Below are positions 16,388 to 24,427 of a stretch of 64,000 nucleotides of DNA, piece after piece. The DNA is from Chryseobacterium formosum. Its GTDB lineage: Bacteria > Bacteroidota > Bacteroidia > Flavobacteriales > Weeksellaceae. Every line of letters begins with the position of its first letter. The first letter of the stretch is position 1. Position numbers and translations under genes: made by a program. The stretch spans positions 16,710-80,709 of the forward strand of contig NZ_JAOVZW010000030.1 of the NCBI RefSeq assembly GCF_026460885.1, written 5' to 3'. The notes beneath the pieces were generated by a model. The model made no database searches. It saw only the letters and a list, made by a program, of their open reading frames with translations, and had not been told where the DNA came from.

Positions 16388-16669
16388 GCTTGTGCAGAAA
16401 GTTGATTTTTTACAACTAGTTAGGACTAAAGGGCTTTTTAGCTTTACTGAATATTAGAGATATTCAGGATTAAGATTTATCAAGGGCTGCCTCAAATAAG
16501 GCACTCAAGACTGAAGCAAATATACAACATATTAGATTCATATCAAATTGGATTAATGGTTTAGTTAAAGCTTCTATATATTTACGAAACACACGATGAC
16601 TCAGTAATTGGGTACTAGTCCGCTCCTTCGGGATGTATGTAAAATAAATATCATTATCGCTAGAACTTA
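16388..16669 (+). ncRNA. Candidate structured leader / non-coding RNA of the reverse transcriptase locus
   Basis: No reading frame is supported here. Four stems follow each other: AGTTG / CAACT (16400-16417), TAAAG / CTTTA (16427-16446), a perfect CTGAATAT / ATATTCAG with 5-base loop (16447-16467) and TGCCT / AGGCA with 6-base loop (16488-16503). Many reverse-transcriptase defence systems (retrons, DRT2, DRT9) have a non-coding RNA next to the enzyme gene. That this region is one is inference. It is equally possible that it is only a regulatory leader. Confidence 0.4.
16516..16547 (-). promoter_or_regulatory. Promoter reading towards the barrel/WYL-like gene
   Basis: On the minus strand TTTG (16547-16544), a 19-bp spacer and TATATTTG (16524-16517) form a near-ideal promoter. 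Transcription should begin near 16510 and cross the hairpin region antisense to the transcriptase leader before reaching the start codon at 16338. Confidence 0.65.
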
Positions 16670-16687
16670 ATGCACAAGTATTTTTAT

Positions 16688-18304
16688 ATGAATAACTCTC
16701 AGAACATTCCAGATTGGTTAAAATCTAAAGGTTATCTACACATTACACCAAGTTTAAAAATTGGTGAAAATTGGCGAGTATGTAAAAGACAAATTGAGAA
16801 TAAAGAATTTGTATCGAAATATGCATTTTATCCACTAATGCATTCATTTATCAAAGAAAGAAAATTTAAAAAGCATGATACTACAAAACATATAACAATT
16901 GGACGTTCTCATAAACATGTTGTAGAAAAAACAGGGCATACCGAAAAATCATCTAAGTTAAGACCATTACACTATGCGAGTCACTATGATGCTTTAATTT
17001 ACGGCTATTATGCAAGTTTATTAAATGCAAAATATGAAGAAAAGCTTTTGACGACTGAGAAATTGTCAGACTGCGTTACTGCTTATAGGAAAATAAAAAC
17101 CGAAGAAAATTCGGATAAGGGAAAAAGTACAATACATTTTGCAAAAGAGGTTTTTGATGAAATTAAATCAAGAACTGAAAAAAATGAAAAGACAGCCGTT
17201 TTAACTTTTGATATTAAAGGTTTCTTTTCTTCATTAGATCACAAAATTTTAAAGGAAAAATGGGCTTTCATTATTGATGAAGAAAAACTTCCGAGTGACC
17301 ATTACAATGTTTTTAAATCTTGCACCAATTTCAGTTATGTTTTAAAGGACGACCTGCGAAAATTCAATAAAAAAGCAGGAAGAAAATCTCAATTTGATGA
17401 AAGTAGATTAGCTGAGATTAGAAGGACACGGGGATATAAATGTTTTTTTGATTCAAATGAAGATTTTCGAAAGCATATAAAAGCTGGTAGATTGAGAATT
17501 TACAAAAATCCTTTTAGAAATAAGCAGAAACAAATTGTGGGAATTCCTCAAGGATTGCCTATCAGTGCTGTATTAGCAAATATTTATTTATTTGATTTTG
17601 ATAAAACAATTATTGAAAATCTTGTTAATATTCGAAATGTTTATTACAGGCGATATTCAGATGACATTGTTATAATATGTAAAATAGATGAGATTGATGA
17701 GATTAAAAAATATGTAGAAAGTTTAATTAAAGAAAGTAAAGTTGAAATAAGCACTGCGAAGACAGAAGTTTTTATATTTGAACATCTTGAATTTAATACG
17801 TTAAAACAAAAGAGATTAACGTCAGTAAAAATAAATGGAGACGGAAGTAGGTCGATCAATTCGCCATTAATCTATTTGGGCTTTGAATTTAGAGGGTTTA
17901 ACGTTCATATAAAATCTACCAATCTTGCCAAGTTTTATCGAAGATTAATAAGTATTGTAAAAAGAAGGGCGCGGAGAACTATTAAAGTAAATCAGAAAGA
18001 TCCATTTCAAAAGAAAGCTATTTATTTAAATCAAATAAAAAAACTTTATAATAAGCCTTTGCGAGAGATTGATTCAGAAAGTAATGAGCTAAAACAAAAA
18101 TTTAGAAAAAAATCAATTTTAGAATTAAACGAAAAAGGAGAATATTCTTTTATTAGTAAAGAAGTCAAGTCACAAACAAAGAATTCTAATTATATGGGTT
18201 ATGTTAAAAGATGTTGTGACATATTTAAGTCGAATCATTTTGAAAAGCAGCTGCGTAAAAGAAAACATATTGTACACACCGCAATAAAAAGGCATCTAAA
18301 ATAA
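16688..18304 (+). CDS. Reverse transcriptase (RNA-directed DNA polymerase), stand-alone, 538 aa
   Basis: Reverse-transcriptase palm motifs are complete: LTFDIKGFFSSLDHKIL with the first catalytic Asp, GIPQGLPISAVLANIYLFDFD (PQG motif), YRRYSDDIVIIC with the catalytic DD, and IYLGFEFRG. N-terminal to these is WLKSKGYLHITPSL and KLRPLHYASHYDALIYGYY. A Lys/Arg-rich helical tail of about 130 residues follows the thumb region. There is no group II intron domain X/endonuclease and no second fused domain. I use the ATG at 16688; an in-frame ATG at 16670 is also open. The layout fits the unclassified or defence-associated (UG/DRT/Abi-like) transcriptases, but the exact class cannot be fixed by eye. 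Its partner and leader are described separately. Confidence 0.85.
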   Translation: MNNSQNIPDWLKSKGYLHITPSLKIGENWRVCKRQIENKEFVSKYAFYPLMHSFIKERKFKKHDTTKHITIGRSHKHVVEKTGHTEKSSKLRPLHYASHYDALIYGYYASLLNAKYEEKLLTTEKLSDCVTAYRKIKTEENSDKGKSTIHFAKEVFDEIKSRTEKNEKTAVLTFDIKGFFSSLDHKILKEKWAFIIDEEKLPSDHYNVFKSCTNFSYVLKDDLRKFNKKAGRKSQFDESRLAEIRRTRGYKCFFDSNEDFRKHIKAGRLRIYKNPFRNKQKQIVGIPQGLPISAVLANIYLFDFDKTIIENLVNIRNVYYRRYSDDIVIICKIDEIDEIKKYVESLIKESKVEISTAKTEVFIFEHLEFNTLKQKRLTSVKINGDGSRSINSPLIYLGFEFRGFNVHIKSTNLAKFYRRLISIVKRRARRTIKVNQKDPFQKKAIYLNQIKKLYNKPLREIDSESNELKQKFRKKSILELNEKGEYSFISKEVKSQTKNSNYMGYVKRCCDIFKSNHFEKQLRKRKHIVHTAIKRHLK

Positions 18305-18321
18305 TATTCATCTTAAAAAAT

Positions 18322-18365
18322 GAATTAAAACATTTTACATTATTTTTAGTAAAATGTTTTAATTC
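18322..18365. terminator. Perfect 17-bp hairpin between the transcriptase and rtcB, probably bidirectional terminator
   Basis: GAATTAAAACATTTTAC (18322-18338) pairs perfectly with 18349-18365 across a 10-base loop. A T-run follows on the minus strand, which suits rtcB. The plus side has no T-run after the stem, though the stem itself is A/T-rich. Confidence 0.65.
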
Positions 18366-18399
18366 AATAAATATGGTATTAAACATAATTTATGCGCTT

Positions 18400-18417
18400 A
18401 GATTCCTACGGAATGAC
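18400..18417 (+). repeat. Interspersed repeat, family 2, single copy
   Basis: AGATTCCTACGGAATGAC matches the right half of the paired element at 6596-6656. Confidence 0.6.
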
Positions 18418-18459
18418 AAACTGTGTGAAGATTTTTAAATAAGATGTTTGTCAAGAACC

Positions 18460-19842
18460 CTAAGCCTTTCTAAACTTCTTCTTCCTCTTCCAAGGCGCAT
18501 TCTTCTGCACATCCCCCGCCATAATACAACCATAAGGCATCACTTCATCCAAAACCTCGCAAAGTCCATATTCTTCAATTTGGGCTCTCACGTTTTTGGC
18601 GCTTTTATAGGCAGTCGGAAGTTCCGAAATATCAATTTCATTCGAGAAGAAACGGATATCTAATCCTTTGGTTTCTTCTTCAAAAACTTCTTCAATGGTC
18701 TTATGAGCCAAAGATTTTTTATGTTGCGTTCTGCTGAAATTTCTTCCTGCTCCGTGTGGTGCAAAACCTAAGTTTCTCTCATTCGTTTTTCCCTGAACGA
18801 TCAAAACGGGTTCCGACATATTCAACGGAATCAATCTTGGTCCTGTAATATCCGGCATAAATTTATCATCAAGCGGAGTCGCTCCTTTTGCATGGTAAAA
18901 TAAATCTCCGTCCTTGAATACAAAATTATGTTCGTTCCAATATCTGTCTTGTTTTTCGATTTCCATTTTATTCAAAATAGCATCGTGAATTGAAGTATGG
19001 TTTTCTTTCGTCCAGGTTCTTATCAATTGTAACGCTTCCCAATACGATTTCCCTTCTTCGGTTTCATAAGGAATCCATGCGTTCTCTCTCAATGTTTCAG
19101 GTGAAATTTCCAGTCTGAATTTATTGGCGACCTTCATTCCTTTATCATACAAAGCCGCCCCTGGAGCTCTCGATCCGTGGTGAGTCACCAACATAGTATT
19201 TCCTGTATTTTTTGAAATTCCAACGAATAAGAAGTGGTTTCCGTCACCTTGAGTTCCCATATGCGAACGGGCGATACTTATTAATTTTTCATCATTCAAG
19301 AAATCATTTTCTCTGAAAGCATCCATTAATTCCTGAGACATCGGCATTTGTTGTCCTCTCTCTCTTCCTCCGTATCCGAAGTGTGTGATTGAATGCGCTG
19401 CGTCCAAAACTTCTTTAGGATCAGCTTTTCCAAAATCCGTCAACATCACTGAACAACAAATATCTGCACTATGAAATCCCGGATGAATTGCATTTTTTGC
19501 CACAACAACTCCACCAACCGGAATTTGACCAACCGGACCTGTAGGACAAGCATCGGGCATAATTGCTCCCGCAACCAAAGTCGGAGTTTTCATCAAAACG
19601 TTCATCGTGTTGATTACTTTTTCCACGTTATCATTTTCACTTTCATGCTCCGCTCTGATGTTGATGACAAAATCTTTTGCTGTTTCATGAAGCGGAATCA
19701 ATTCGGGTTGTTTGAATTGTTCCAAATATGCTGTGATTTGATTTTCATCCAAATTATTTTCGTTGATATACGCAATGGCTTCTTTGAACCATTTTGCTGA
19801 TCTATATCCTAATTCGATTAAGTTGTTTCCGTTAAATTCCAT
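18460..19842 (-). CDS. rtcB: RNA-splicing ligase RtcB
   Basis: RtcB joins 2',3'-cyclic phosphate (or 3'-phosphate) and 5'-OH RNA ends using GTP and Mn2+. The metal-binding and nucleophile motifs are present: HSADICCSVM (Cys ligand), GDGNHFLFVG, THHGSRAPG, and APHGAGRNFSR with the histidine that is guanylylated. I use the ATG at 19842 (MEFNGNNLIELGYRSAKWF). The 15 codons upstream (to 19887) are not family-like. The length of 460 aa is normal. No RtcA or archease gene is beside it. A WYL-type regulator gene lies 0.7 kb away, beyond the divergent HopJ-like gene. Confidence 0.95.
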   Translation of the reverse strand: MEFNGNNLIELGYRSAKWFKEAIAYINENNLDENQITAYLEQFKQPELIPLHETAKDFVINIRAEHESENDNVEKVINTMNVLMKTPTLVAGAIMPDACPTGPVGQIPVGGVVVAKNAIHPGFHSADICCSVMLTDFGKADPKEVLDAAHSITHFGYGGRERGQQMPMSQELMDAFRENDFLNDEKLISIARSHMGTQGDGNHFLFVGISKNTGNTMLVTHHGSRAPGAALYDKGMKVANKFRLEISPETLRENAWIPYETEEGKSYWEALQLIRTWTKENHTSIHDAILNKMEIEKQDRYWNEHNFVFKDGDLFYHAKGATPLDDKFMPDITGPRLIPLNMSEPVLIVQGKTNERNLGFAPHGAGRNFSRTQHKKSLAHKTIEEVFEEETKGLDIRFFSNEIDISELPTAYKSAKNVRAQIEEYGLCEVLDEVMPYGCIMAGDVQKNAPWKRKKKFRKA

Positions 19843-19890
19843 TTTTATTTCGTTTTGATAATGCAAAGTAATTGCTAAAGTGTGCAATGT

Positions 19891-19924
19891 TTTTGCGTAG
19901 ATAGATTTATTTTAATTATTTTTG
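19891..19924 (+). promoter_or_regulatory. Promoter of the HopJ-like gene
   Basis: TTTTG at 19891-19895 and TATTTTTG at 19917-19924 are 21 bp apart; the start codon follows 17 bases later. Confidence 0.6.
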
Positions 19925-19940
19925 AGAAAAATTAAACAAA

Positions 19941-20273
19941 ATGTTATTTGAACAATTAGAAAAATCAGCGGAAGAAATTGAGTTTAAAAATGTTATTGCA
20001 TTTATTGATGAACATTATGATTTTACTGCGACAAAATTTACCAACGGAAATACTGTGAATGAAGCTGACCAAAATAATGGTTCTTGCAAAGTTTTCAGTT
20101 TTGCAAAGTTGAATGATTTGTCAAAAGAGGAAACATTGAATCTTTTTGGTGAATTTTATCGAGAAGATGTTTTACAAAATCCTGAAGGAACAGATCATCA
20201 GAATATCAGAAACTTTATGGAGTTTGGCTGGGATGGAATTTCTTTTGAAGGGAAAGCTTTAACGAGGAAATAA
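19941..20273 (+). CDS. HopJ-type III effector family protein
   Basis: The 110-aa protein matches the small HopJ family (PF08888 type): FIDEHYDFTATKFTNGNTVN..QNNGSCKVFSFAKLN, then LFGEFYREDVLQNPEGTDHQNIRNFMEFGWDGISF. It has no signal peptide. Despite the name, most family members are ordinary cytoplasmic proteins in organisms without type III secretion, and the function is unknown. It is divergent from rtcB with a 98-bp intergenic promoter region. Confidence 0.85.
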   Translation: MLFEQLEKSAEEIEFKNVIAFIDEHYDFTATKFTNGNTVNEADQNNGSCKVFSFAKLNDLSKEETLNLFGEFYREDVLQNPEGTDHQNIRNFMEFGWDGISFEGKALTRK

Positions 20274-20276
20274 TTG

Positions 20277-20309
20277 TCATTGCGAGGAATGAAATGACGA
20301 AGCAATCTC
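20277..20309 (+). repeat. Interspersed repeat, family 1
   Basis: A copy of the TCATTGCGAG..GAAGCAATCTC element begins 4 bp past the HopJ-like stop codon. Between 20310 and 20470 follow a degenerate family 2 half (TTACGGAAT near 20396) and a CCTCCACGGGAGGGG palindrome (about 20453-20467), so the whole gap is repeat debris. Confidence 0.65.
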
Positions 20310-20516
20310 GAACAATTTAAAATAGATTGATGATGGAGTGCTTGCTTCCTTGGTAAGGAAGAGGTCATGAATTTAACGCATAGGCTTAGACTCTTACGGA
20401 ATTTCAATTCACTTAACCACCCCGTCAAAAATTCTACGAATTTTCGCCACCCCTCCACGGGAGGGGAATTTTAGACTATTTATTCTCAGTGTCAATCTTA
20501 ACCTTAATCTCAATTT

Positions 20517-21539
20517 ATGTCATCGAATAAAAACGCTCTTATCCGTTATAAAACTTTAGATAAATGTCTGAAGAATAAGTACAAAAAATACACTTTGGAA
20601 GATCTGATCGACGAATGTTCTGAAGCTTTATTTGAGTTTGAAGGTAAAGAATCTTTTGTCAGCAAACGGACTGTTCAGCTTGATTTGCAGAATATGCGGA
20701 GTGAAAAATTCGGTTATGAGGCACCGATTGAGGTTTATGAAAGAAGATATTATCGTTATAGTGACCCGGAATACAGTATTCATCAGATTTCTGTAAATGA
20801 AAATGATTTGAAAGCGATGAATAATGCAGTACAGATTCTTAAACAGTTCAAAGATTTTTCGATGTTTAAAGACATGAATGGGGTAATTCAGAAACTGGAG
20901 GACTCTATTCATGCGACGAACCAAAAGTCGATTATCCATTTAGATAAAAATGAACAACTGAAAGGGCTTGAATATATTGATGTTTTGTACGAAGCGATTC
21001 TCAATAAAAAAGTTTTAAAGATTTGCTATAAGAGTTTTAAGGCTAGAGAAGAAAATATTCTGACGGTTCATCCACAATTGTTGAAAGAATATAACAACAG
21101 ATGGTTTTTGATTTGCTGGCATAAAAAAGCAATCTACAATCTCGCTTTAGATAGAATGGTGAGTATCGAAACTGATAACGAAACTGAATACATCGATAAA
21201 GATTTTGATGCAGACCGATATTTTGGGGAGGTAATTGGTGCGACCGTTTCAGAAACACAACGTCCGCAAAATGTGATTTTTACTGTGAAATCCGATCATG
21301 CACCTTATGTAAAGACCAAACCTTTTCATCATTCTCAGGAAATTATTAAAGAAGATCAAGAGTGTACAACTTTCAAAATCTGTGTTCAGCTTAATTTTGA
21401 ATTGGAGCGAATGATTTTGGGAATGGGCGAGTTTCTCACCGTTTTAGGTCCGAGAAAACTGAAACAGAGAATTGCTAAAAGTATTAGAATTGCTCATTCA
21501 AATTATCAAAACAGTGAAATTGGTGATGGAGAATTATAA
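20517..21539 (+). CDS. WYL-domain transcriptional regulator
   Basis: Residues 1-75 contain a DeoR-like winged helix (ALIRYKTLDKCLKNKYKKYTLEDLID, then SKRTVQLDLQNMRSEKFGY). Residues 150-240 form the WYL domain (VLKICYKSFKAREENILTVHPQLLKEYNNRWFLICWHKK) with the R/W-F-L-h core. The C-terminal WCX extension includes LERMILGMGEFLTVLGPRKL. WYL regulators sense nucleic acid or nucleotide ligands and often control RNA-repair or defence genes. Its nearness to rtcB makes that gene a plausible target, which is inference. The 340-aa length is normal. Confidence 0.9.
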   Translation: MSSNKNALIRYKTLDKCLKNKYKKYTLEDLIDECSEALFEFEGKESFVSKRTVQLDLQNMRSEKFGYEAPIEVYERRYYRYSDPEYSIHQISVNENDLKAMNNAVQILKQFKDFSMFKDMNGVIQKLEDSIHATNQKSIIHLDKNEQLKGLEYIDVLYEAILNKKVLKICYKSFKAREENILTVHPQLLKEYNNRWFLICWHKKAIYNLALDRMVSIETDNETEYIDKDFDADRYFGEVIGATVSETQRPQNVIFTVKSDHAPYVKTKPFHHSQEIIKEDQECTTFKICVQLNFELERMILGMGEFLTVLGPRKLKQRIAKSIRIAHSNYQNSEIGDGEL

Positions 21540-21599
21540 TTTAGCTGAGTTTTTTCAAAATGGCTTGAAACTTGTAATTTAGTTTTTAAAATAAATATT

Positions 21600-21728
21600 A
21601 TGAGATCAAGAATATTAAAAGCGGTACTTGCAATGGTGGTACCTATCGCAATTGAATACATTATCAAGAAATTCACAGAAAAAAAAGTGGTGAATGATCC
21701 TAATAAACAGGTTCCTTCACCACATTAA
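21600..21728 (+). CDS. Small amphipathic protein, 42 aa
   Basis: This short frame reads MRSRILKAVLAMVVPIAIEY followed by a lysine-rich tail that ends PNKQVPSPH. It has one hydrophobic helix (residues 6-22) with a basic N-terminus and could insert in the membrane. It lies 60 bp after the WYL gene and is followed by a clean terminator. These features and its Chryseobacterium-like look support a real gene. Function unknown. Confidence 0.6.
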   Translation: MRSRILKAVLAMVVPIAIEYIIKKFTEKKVVNDPNKQVPSPH

Positions 21729-21734
21729 AATCAT

Positions 21735-21759
21735 AAACCTTCCTATTTTGGAAGGTTTT
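21735..21759. terminator. Bidirectional terminator between the 42-aa gene and the LytTR gene
   Basis: Stem AAACCTTCC / GGAAGGTTT with a 6-base loop directly abuts the LytTR gene stop codon. Confidence 0.8.
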
Positions 21760-22523
21760 CATTTTTCAATCCATTCTCTGAAATCTGCTGTTTGACTTTG
21801 GCTTGTGATAAGCGGATTTTTATACCCTTTTATTTCTAAGGCCAAAGCGTTTTTCGAATATCGTTCAAGTTTTATGATACTTTTTTTATTGATCAGCTCA
21901 CTACGGTTGATTTTGAAAAAATCGTTAGGATTGAGGTGAGATTCTATTTCTTTAAGTACGGTCTGATTGAGCAAATGTTTTTTACCGGAATCATCAAATG
22001 CAAAAATAGCTCCCTCTTCAGCTTTAAAAAAAGTGATGTTTTCAGTTTCTAAAAAATAAATCCCTTTATTACTAATCACACTGAATCGCTCTTTAAAATT
22101 TTTGGGCTGAATTTCTTTTTGAATCTGGCTGATTTTCAATAAAATTTTGTCGGAATCATGAGATTTATTTAATACTAAAAATTTATTCCAGGCTTTTTGA
22201 AAACGCTCCAAAGTAAATGGTTTTAGAAGATATTCAATTCCGTTTGTTTCAAAAGCGTTCATCCAAAATTGGTCATAAGCTGTCGTGAAAATAATCGGGC
22301 AGGAAATTTTCACTTGATCATAAATTTCAAAAACATTTCCGTCTAACAGTTCAATATCTGAAATAATAAGATTAACAGATTTTTCTGTTTTGAAAAATTC
22401 TACAGCTTCTTCTATATTATCGATTTCTGCTATGATTTCAGTAGTTTCTTTTAACTCATTAATAAATCTGATGAGTTTTTTTCTTGCGGGAATTTCATCT
22501 TCAATAATGACTATTTTTATCAT
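21759..22523 (-). CDS. LytTR-family response regulator
   Basis: The receiver domain (1-120) has acidic residues EDE near residue 9, phospho-acceptor Asp in LIISDIELLDG and the Lys in YLLKPFTL. A LytTR DNA-binding domain (about 145-254) includes NKGIYFLETENITFFKAEEG and FFKINRSELINKKSIIKLER. It overlaps the upstream kinase gene by 4 bp, so the two are translationally coupled and form a two-component system. The target genes are not evident; no operon partner follows. Confidence 0.94.
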   Translation of the reverse strand: MIKIVIIEDEIPARKKLIRFINELKETTEIIAEIDNIEEAVEFFKTEKSVNLIISDIELLDGNVFEIYDQVKISCPIIFTTAYDQFWMNAFETNGIEYLLKPFTLERFQKAWNKFLVLNKSHDSDKILLKISQIQKEIQPKNFKERFSVISNKGIYFLETENITFFKAEEGAIFAFDDSGKKHLLNQTVLKEIESHLNPNDFFKINRSELINKKSIIKLERYSKNALALEIKGYKNPLITSQSQTADFREWIEK

Positions 22524-23545
22524 GCTCCTGGAATTATAGGTAGGGTTACGGAAAATTGATCGTTGGTATTTTGAATTTTTATTTGACTTTCGGTCAGTAA
22601 AAAATACTGTTCGTTGAGGTTTTTCAATGCTTTTCCTGATGGAGATTTTGTATTTCTTTTTTGAATTATATTATTTGAAACGGTAAGATTTTTATCAATT
22701 CTGATAGTGATAAAAACGGGCTTTGTTTCTGTTCCCAAATTATGCTGAATTGCATTTTCCAATAATAACTGAAGACTTAACGGAACTATAAAACCTTGCG
22801 ATTGATTATTTTTTATTTCCAATTGATAAGATTTTCCATATTTATGCTGAATCAGTTTGAAATATTTTTTAACGAAAGCTAATTCTTCATCAATTTCTAC
22901 CAATTTTTTATCCGAAACCTGTAAAACATAACGGTAAATATCTGCAAATTCATTGAGGAAATCTGATGCTTGGGTTTTGTCTTCTTCAATAAGCTGGTCG
23001 AGAATATTTAGATTGTTAAATAAAAAATGTGGATTGAGTTGGTTTTTAAGCTGATTGATCTTGGTTTCAGAAAGCATTTCATTAAAACTTTCAATCTGTT
23101 TCTGGTTTTTCTGATTTTTTCGGTAGTAATAAAAAGCAAGAAAAAAACTTCCGTAAATAAAAGCATTCAAGAAATCTGAAATGACATTATTGAGAAATGT
23201 TTGTGAATTAAAGTTCCTTTCAAAAGTATTAAAAACAAAAGCGATAATAAGTTTAAAAATATTAAGCATAACCAAATACAGAAGAAGAGAAGTTCCAAAG
23301 ATTTTAAAAATTTCTTTAAAATTGAAATTGTCTGATTTTTGCCAATAGATCATCAGGAAACGCATAATCAGAAAGAGAATACCTGCATTTACAAAATATA
23401 ATACAGGAGCTTCAGGTGTGAAAGTGTACCAGTTGATCTCTCTTTCTGTCTGAAAACGGATTTCTATGGTTTGCACATAAGAAAATAGAAAAATAAAGAG
23501 TAAAAAGTATTTGTTCTGCTGTATTTCGGTTAAAATTTTCTTCAT
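22520..23545 (-). CDS. Sensor histidine kinase, LytS/YehU (His_kinase) family
   Basis: Four or so membrane helices occupy residues 1-145 (including YFLLFIFLFSYVQTIEI and SLLLYLVMLNIFKLIIAFVF). The His_kinase signature NQLNPHFLFNNLNILDQLIE carries the phosphorylated His. The ATPase end is short, with LQLLLENAIQHNLGTETKP as N box. No extracytoplasmic sensor domain is present, so it probably senses within or near the membrane. It is paired by a 4-bp overlap with the LytTR regulator. Confidence 0.93.
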   Translation of the reverse strand: MKKILTEIQQNKYFLLFIFLFSYVQTIEIRFQTEREINWYTFTPEAPVLYFVNAGILFLIMRFLMIYWQKSDNFNFKEIFKIFGTSLLLYLVMLNIFKLIIAFVFNTFERNFNSQTFLNNVISDFLNAFIYGSFFLAFYYYRKNQKNQKQIESFNEMLSETKINQLKNQLNPHFLFNNLNILDQLIEEDKTQASDFLNEFADIYRYVLQVSDKKLVEIDEELAFVKKYFKLIQHKYGKSYQLEIKNNQSQGFIVPLSLQLLLENAIQHNLGTETKPVFITIRIDKNLTVSNNIIQKRNTKSPSGKALKNLNEQYFLLTESQIKIQNTNDQFSVTLPIIPGA

Positions 23546-23559
23546 GATTTTGTTACAAA

Positions 23560-23590
23560 AAAATAGTTCTATAAAAATACAGAACTATTA
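23560..23590 (-). terminator. Terminator between the 226-aa protein gene and the kinase gene
   Basis: On the minus strand AATAGTTCT / AGAACTATT form a perfect 9-bp stem with a 10-base loop followed by seven T. The stem also lies 17 bases before the kinase start codon, so an operator role cannot be excluded. Confidence 0.7.
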
Positions 23591-23623
23591 ATAAAGTTTA
23601 TAAATTGAAAATGTGTTTACGGT

Positions 23624-24304
23624 TTATTTTGAAGATTCTTCGGGAAATGAAGCGGTAATATTTCCTTTATCATCATAAAAATTGAGCTTTGCTTTGTTTT
23701 CTTTGTCTACATAAAACATGGCTTTAGGCAATCCTTTTGCATCAAAAAGAAACAACCCATCTCTTTGTCCGCGAGATTTTCCGAGCATAATTCTTGGCGT
23801 TCCTTGTCCGAAATTTTTAGTTCTCTGAGATTCATTTTTAGGACGATCGTTGAATGTAAGGCTACTTCCCACAAACCTTTCATTACCTTGTTGATAATCT
23901 TCCGATAGCAATTGCATGATTTGGTCGCCGTCATATTGATCATGGGTAAATGAAAGTCCTGAAGAGTGACCATTTGCATTTTTCTTACCGTCATAGATAA
24001 AACCACCACATTCAAGGCCTTCTTCGTTGAAAAATAACATTCCGGAACGTTTTTTACGTTTTTCGTTGGTGTAAACGTCGTTTATTTTGATTTTTCCGTT
24101 GGGAAAACGATCTACATTGGTAATTACCATTTTAACAGTACCATCTTTTTCAATGATATTAATTCTTTCGACATCGATTTCTGAAAACTTTTGATTTCCA
24201 TTACTTTTGAAAGCTGAATTGACTAAAAAGAAAATCACCATTGCCATGGCAAAAGCGAAAGTTCTTAAAAATATAATTTCTCTGTTGATACGTTTTTCTG
24301 TCAT
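23624..24304 (-). CDS. Membrane-anchored protein of unknown function, 226 aa
   Basis: One membrane helix (residues 10-30, LRTFAFAMAMVIFFLVNSAF) is followed by a beta-rich exported part. It contains several similar hairpins ending in Gly-x-x turns, such as RINIIEKDGTVKMVITNV, MLFFNEEGLECGGFIYDG and LFLFDAKGLPKAMFYVDKE. The pattern looks like a repeated beta-unit of about 30 residues. No enzyme motif is visible. A promoter TACTTTTG lies at 24331-24324 and a terminator follows, so it is monocistronic. I do not recognise a named family. Confidence 0.8.
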   Translation of the reverse strand: MTEKRINREIIFLRTFAFAMAMVIFFLVNSAFKSNGNQKFSEIDVERINIIEKDGTVKMVITNVDRFPNGKIKINDVYTNEKRKKRSGMLFFNEEGLECGGFIYDGKKNANGHSSGLSFTHDQYDGDQIMQLLSEDYQQGNERFVGSSLTFNDRPKNESQRTKNFGQGTPRIMLGKSRGQRDGLFLFDAKGLPKAMFYVDKENKAKLNFYDDKGNITASFPEESSK

Positions 24305-24427
24305 AATTGATGATTTTATGAAGCAAAAGTATAATCAGTAACAATTGGAATCAAGAATTATTTTTTGGACTAAGGAAATAAAGCTTTCATCTGGGAATAT
24401 GATGAGATGAATGAATTTTAGTTTTAA

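Noticed and set aside
16688..18304. Group II intron maturase
   Set aside because: No maturase X or endonuclease domain and no intron RNA ends are visible around the gene.
18322..18365. Retron msd-type stem
   Set aside because: The perfect hairpin lies after the transcriptase, not before it, and is better explained as a terminator shared with rtcB.
20198..20458. Minus-strand frame between the HopJ-like gene and the WYL regulator
   Set aside because: It is made of repeat debris and overlaps the HopJ-like gene end.
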